A stretch of 12,430 bases of DNA from Treponema sp. (GTDB lineage Bacteria; Spirochaetota; Spirochaetia; Treponematales; Breznakiellaceae). The stretch covers positions 1 through 12,430 of the forward strand of contig JAIRNB010000241.1 of NCBI GenBank assembly GCA_031258265.1, in the 5' to 3' direction. How positions within the stretch are numbered: position 1 is the first letter of the stretch; every line of letters begins with the position of its first letter. A program made the position numbers and the translations under genes. Shown one piece after another: positions 11,295-12,430 of the stretch. The notes under the pieces were generated by a model. That model saw nothing but the letters and a program-made list of their open reading frames with translations. It was not told the origin of the DNA and made no database searches.

Positions 11295-12430
11295 ATGGGT
11301 AAGCTTCGATATGCTCGGTGTTTTCTGGGGATGCTGGTGTTTTTGGGTCCTGTTTTCCTCCTGGGGGCCCGGGATATTAGCATTACTATCCTGGATGGGG
11401 ACCTCGGAATTCCCCTGGAGGGGGCGGAGCTTCGGTCCTTTGACGGGAATTCTTACCGGGGCGATGAGGAGGGGAAGCTTACCCTTAGTGTCCCCGAAGA
11501 CCGGCCGGTGGTGGTCCGGGCCACCTATCCCGGTTATGCCCCGGGGAGGCTTGTTATTGAGCCGGGAAAGGATGAGTTTACCCTGGAGCTTTTCCTTAGC
11601 GGGGCCCTGGAAGCCAGGGAACTGGTTCTGGAGGAGAGCGCCCTGGGAGAATCCGGGGGCAGGGCGGGCCGCAGCGTTGCCCTGGCGGAGGAGGAAATCC
11701 GCCGGACCGGGGAAATCGGCGTTATTGAAGATGTGATGACATCGATCAAGCTGCTCCCCGGGGTGGGTTATTCGGGGCTTTTCAACGCCCTGCCCAGCAT
11801 CCGGGGGGGCCAGCCGGGGGACCTGATGGCCGCCATGGACGGCTTCTACATCGAGAATCCCTACCACTGGGGCGGGGGTTTTTCCATTTTTGATCCAAAA
11901 ATGGTTCAACGGGCCGAACTTTCCCACGGTGTTTTTTCCACCCGCTACGGCCACACTATTTCGGGGCTTCTGGATATTACCGTAAAAAAGCCTTCCCCCC
12001 AGGAAATGGAATATGAGCTGGGTCTTTCCACCAATGTGGCCAACGCCGGCTTTTCTTTTCCCATTGGGGGCAGGGGTGGGGTGATGCTCATGGGGAGGCT
12101 GACCTACTACGATCCCGTGGTTTGGGCTTTCCAGGGGATCTCCAGGGCCTCGGATGCGGCGCTTTTGAAGCCGGTGGAGGCGATCTCCACCGCCCCCTAT
12201 ATCCGCAGTACCGCCCTAAACGCCAACTACCGCTTCACCGACAGCCTGGAAATGGGTTTTACCGGTTTTTTTGGCGCCGACGGGGCGGCGGCGGACTATA
12301 AAGACGATGGGAACAGTCCCTGGACCAGGGGCTATAGCGATGTTCAAATTGCGGGGAGCTGGGTAAATTACCAGGGCTTTGGCCTGGCGGCCCTTACGTT
12401 TAACCCCCGGAACGACATGGTTCTAAAGGC
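11295..12430 (+). CDS. TonB-dependent receptor-like outer-membrane protein (partial, 5' part)
   Basis: The frame is open from ATG 11295 to the window end: 378 codons with no stop. Residues 1-~24 are a signal peptide (MGKLRYARCF, then a hydrophobic core ending LLGA). Residues about 25-105 look like a carboxypeptidase-regulatory-type beta-sandwich (ISITILDGDLGIPLEGAEL ... VVVRATYPGYAPG). Residues about 128-235 resemble a TonB receptor plug: EDVMTSIKLLPGVGYSG (145-161), LPSIRGGQPGD (166-176), DGFYIENPYHWGG (182-194), VFSTRYGHTISGLLDITVKKPS (213-234). From about 238 alternating beta-strands suggest the barrel (YELGLSTNVANAGFSF, RGGVMLMGRLTYY). The role would be high-affinity uptake or anchoring across the outer membrane; the substrate is unknown. 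Only a weak GGAA lies 4-5 nt before ATG. A TonB box is not evident. Confidence 0.8.
   Translation, partial: MGKLRYARCFLGMLVFLGPVFLLGARDISITILDGDLGIPLEGAELRSFDGNSYRGDEEGKLTLSVPEDRPVVVRATYPGYAPGRLVIEPGKDEFTLELFLSGALEARELVLEESALGESGGRAGRSVALAEEEIRRTGEIGVIEDVMTSIKLLPGVGYSGLFNALPSIRGGQPGDLMAAMDGFYIENPYHWGGGFSIFDPKMVQRAELSHGVFSTRYGHTISGLLDITVKKPSPQEMEYELGLSTNVANAGFSFPIGGRGGVMLMGRLTYYDPVVWAFQGISRASDAALLKPVEAISTAPYIRSTALNANYRFTDSLEMGFTGFFGADGAAADYKDDGNSPWTRGYSDVQIAGSWVNYQGFGLAALTFNPRNDMVLK

Noticed and set aside
1..12430. tRNA, rRNA or known riboswitch genes
   Set aside because: I found no tRNA cloverleaf, no rRNA sequence and no riboswitch core that I recognise; a covariance-model scan would be needed to exclude them fully.

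Overview
The window is a GC-rich stretch of a bacterial chromosome (coding regions roughly 55-60% GC by eye) from a Gram-negative-type (diderm) organism. It encodes a Sec-exported CpdB-type nucleotidase, a lipoprotein solute-binding protein and the start of an outer-membrane TonB-dependent receptor-like protein. The relaxed lipobox (F-T-S-C), the AlaX variant and the hairpin-rich intergenic DNA fit a free-living or gut Treponema-like spirochaete. That taxonomic guess is inference and has not been checked against any database.

Layout: (1) Positions 1-125 hold, on the minus strand, the first 41 codons of what looks like an ABC-exporter membrane subunit. (2) Positions 126-994 contain no convincing gene. 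They hold an AT-rich island, several GC-rich palindromes, a perfect 14-bp hairpin and copy 1 of a ~105-bp structured repeat (called family A here), followed by the cpdB promoter. (3) 995-2992 is cpdB. 3149-4249 is an M24 Xaa-Pro peptidase with its own promoter. 4346-4996 is an AlaX-type alanyl-tRNA editing protein with an unusual H-x3-E first metal motif. (4) A family-5 peptide-type ABC importer is split into two convergent transcription units. The binding lipoprotein and two permeases run rightward (5212-8743). The two ATPases run leftward (10776 to 8783). The two units meet with only 38-39 bp between stop codons. (5) 10777-11294 is a dense cluster of hairpins and repeats: two 78-bp copies of family B, two long perfect hairpins with 3-nt loops, and copy 2 of family A. 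(6) 11295 to the window end is a TonB-dependent receptor-like gene that continues beyond the window.

How the genes work together: the binding lipoprotein should capture a small peptide (or another family-5 ligand), the two permeases form the channel, and the two Cys-motif ATPases drive uptake. The cytosolic Xaa-Pro peptidase nearby could process imported Pro-peptides. CpdB would release nucleosides and phosphate from nucleotides in the periplasm. The promoters of the two importer units share the 10-mer TAGGAATTAT inside palindromes at the transcription start, so the two convergent units may be co-regulated by one DNA-binding protein.

The strongest unexplained signal is the intergenic repeat set. 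In families A and B the flanks are nearly identical between copies, while hairpin arms differ in sequence yet stay complementary (completely different arms in A, one covarying pair plus a wobble in B). That pattern points to selection for structure (RNA or single-stranded DNA), or to a mobile or recombining hairpin module, rather than to random drift.
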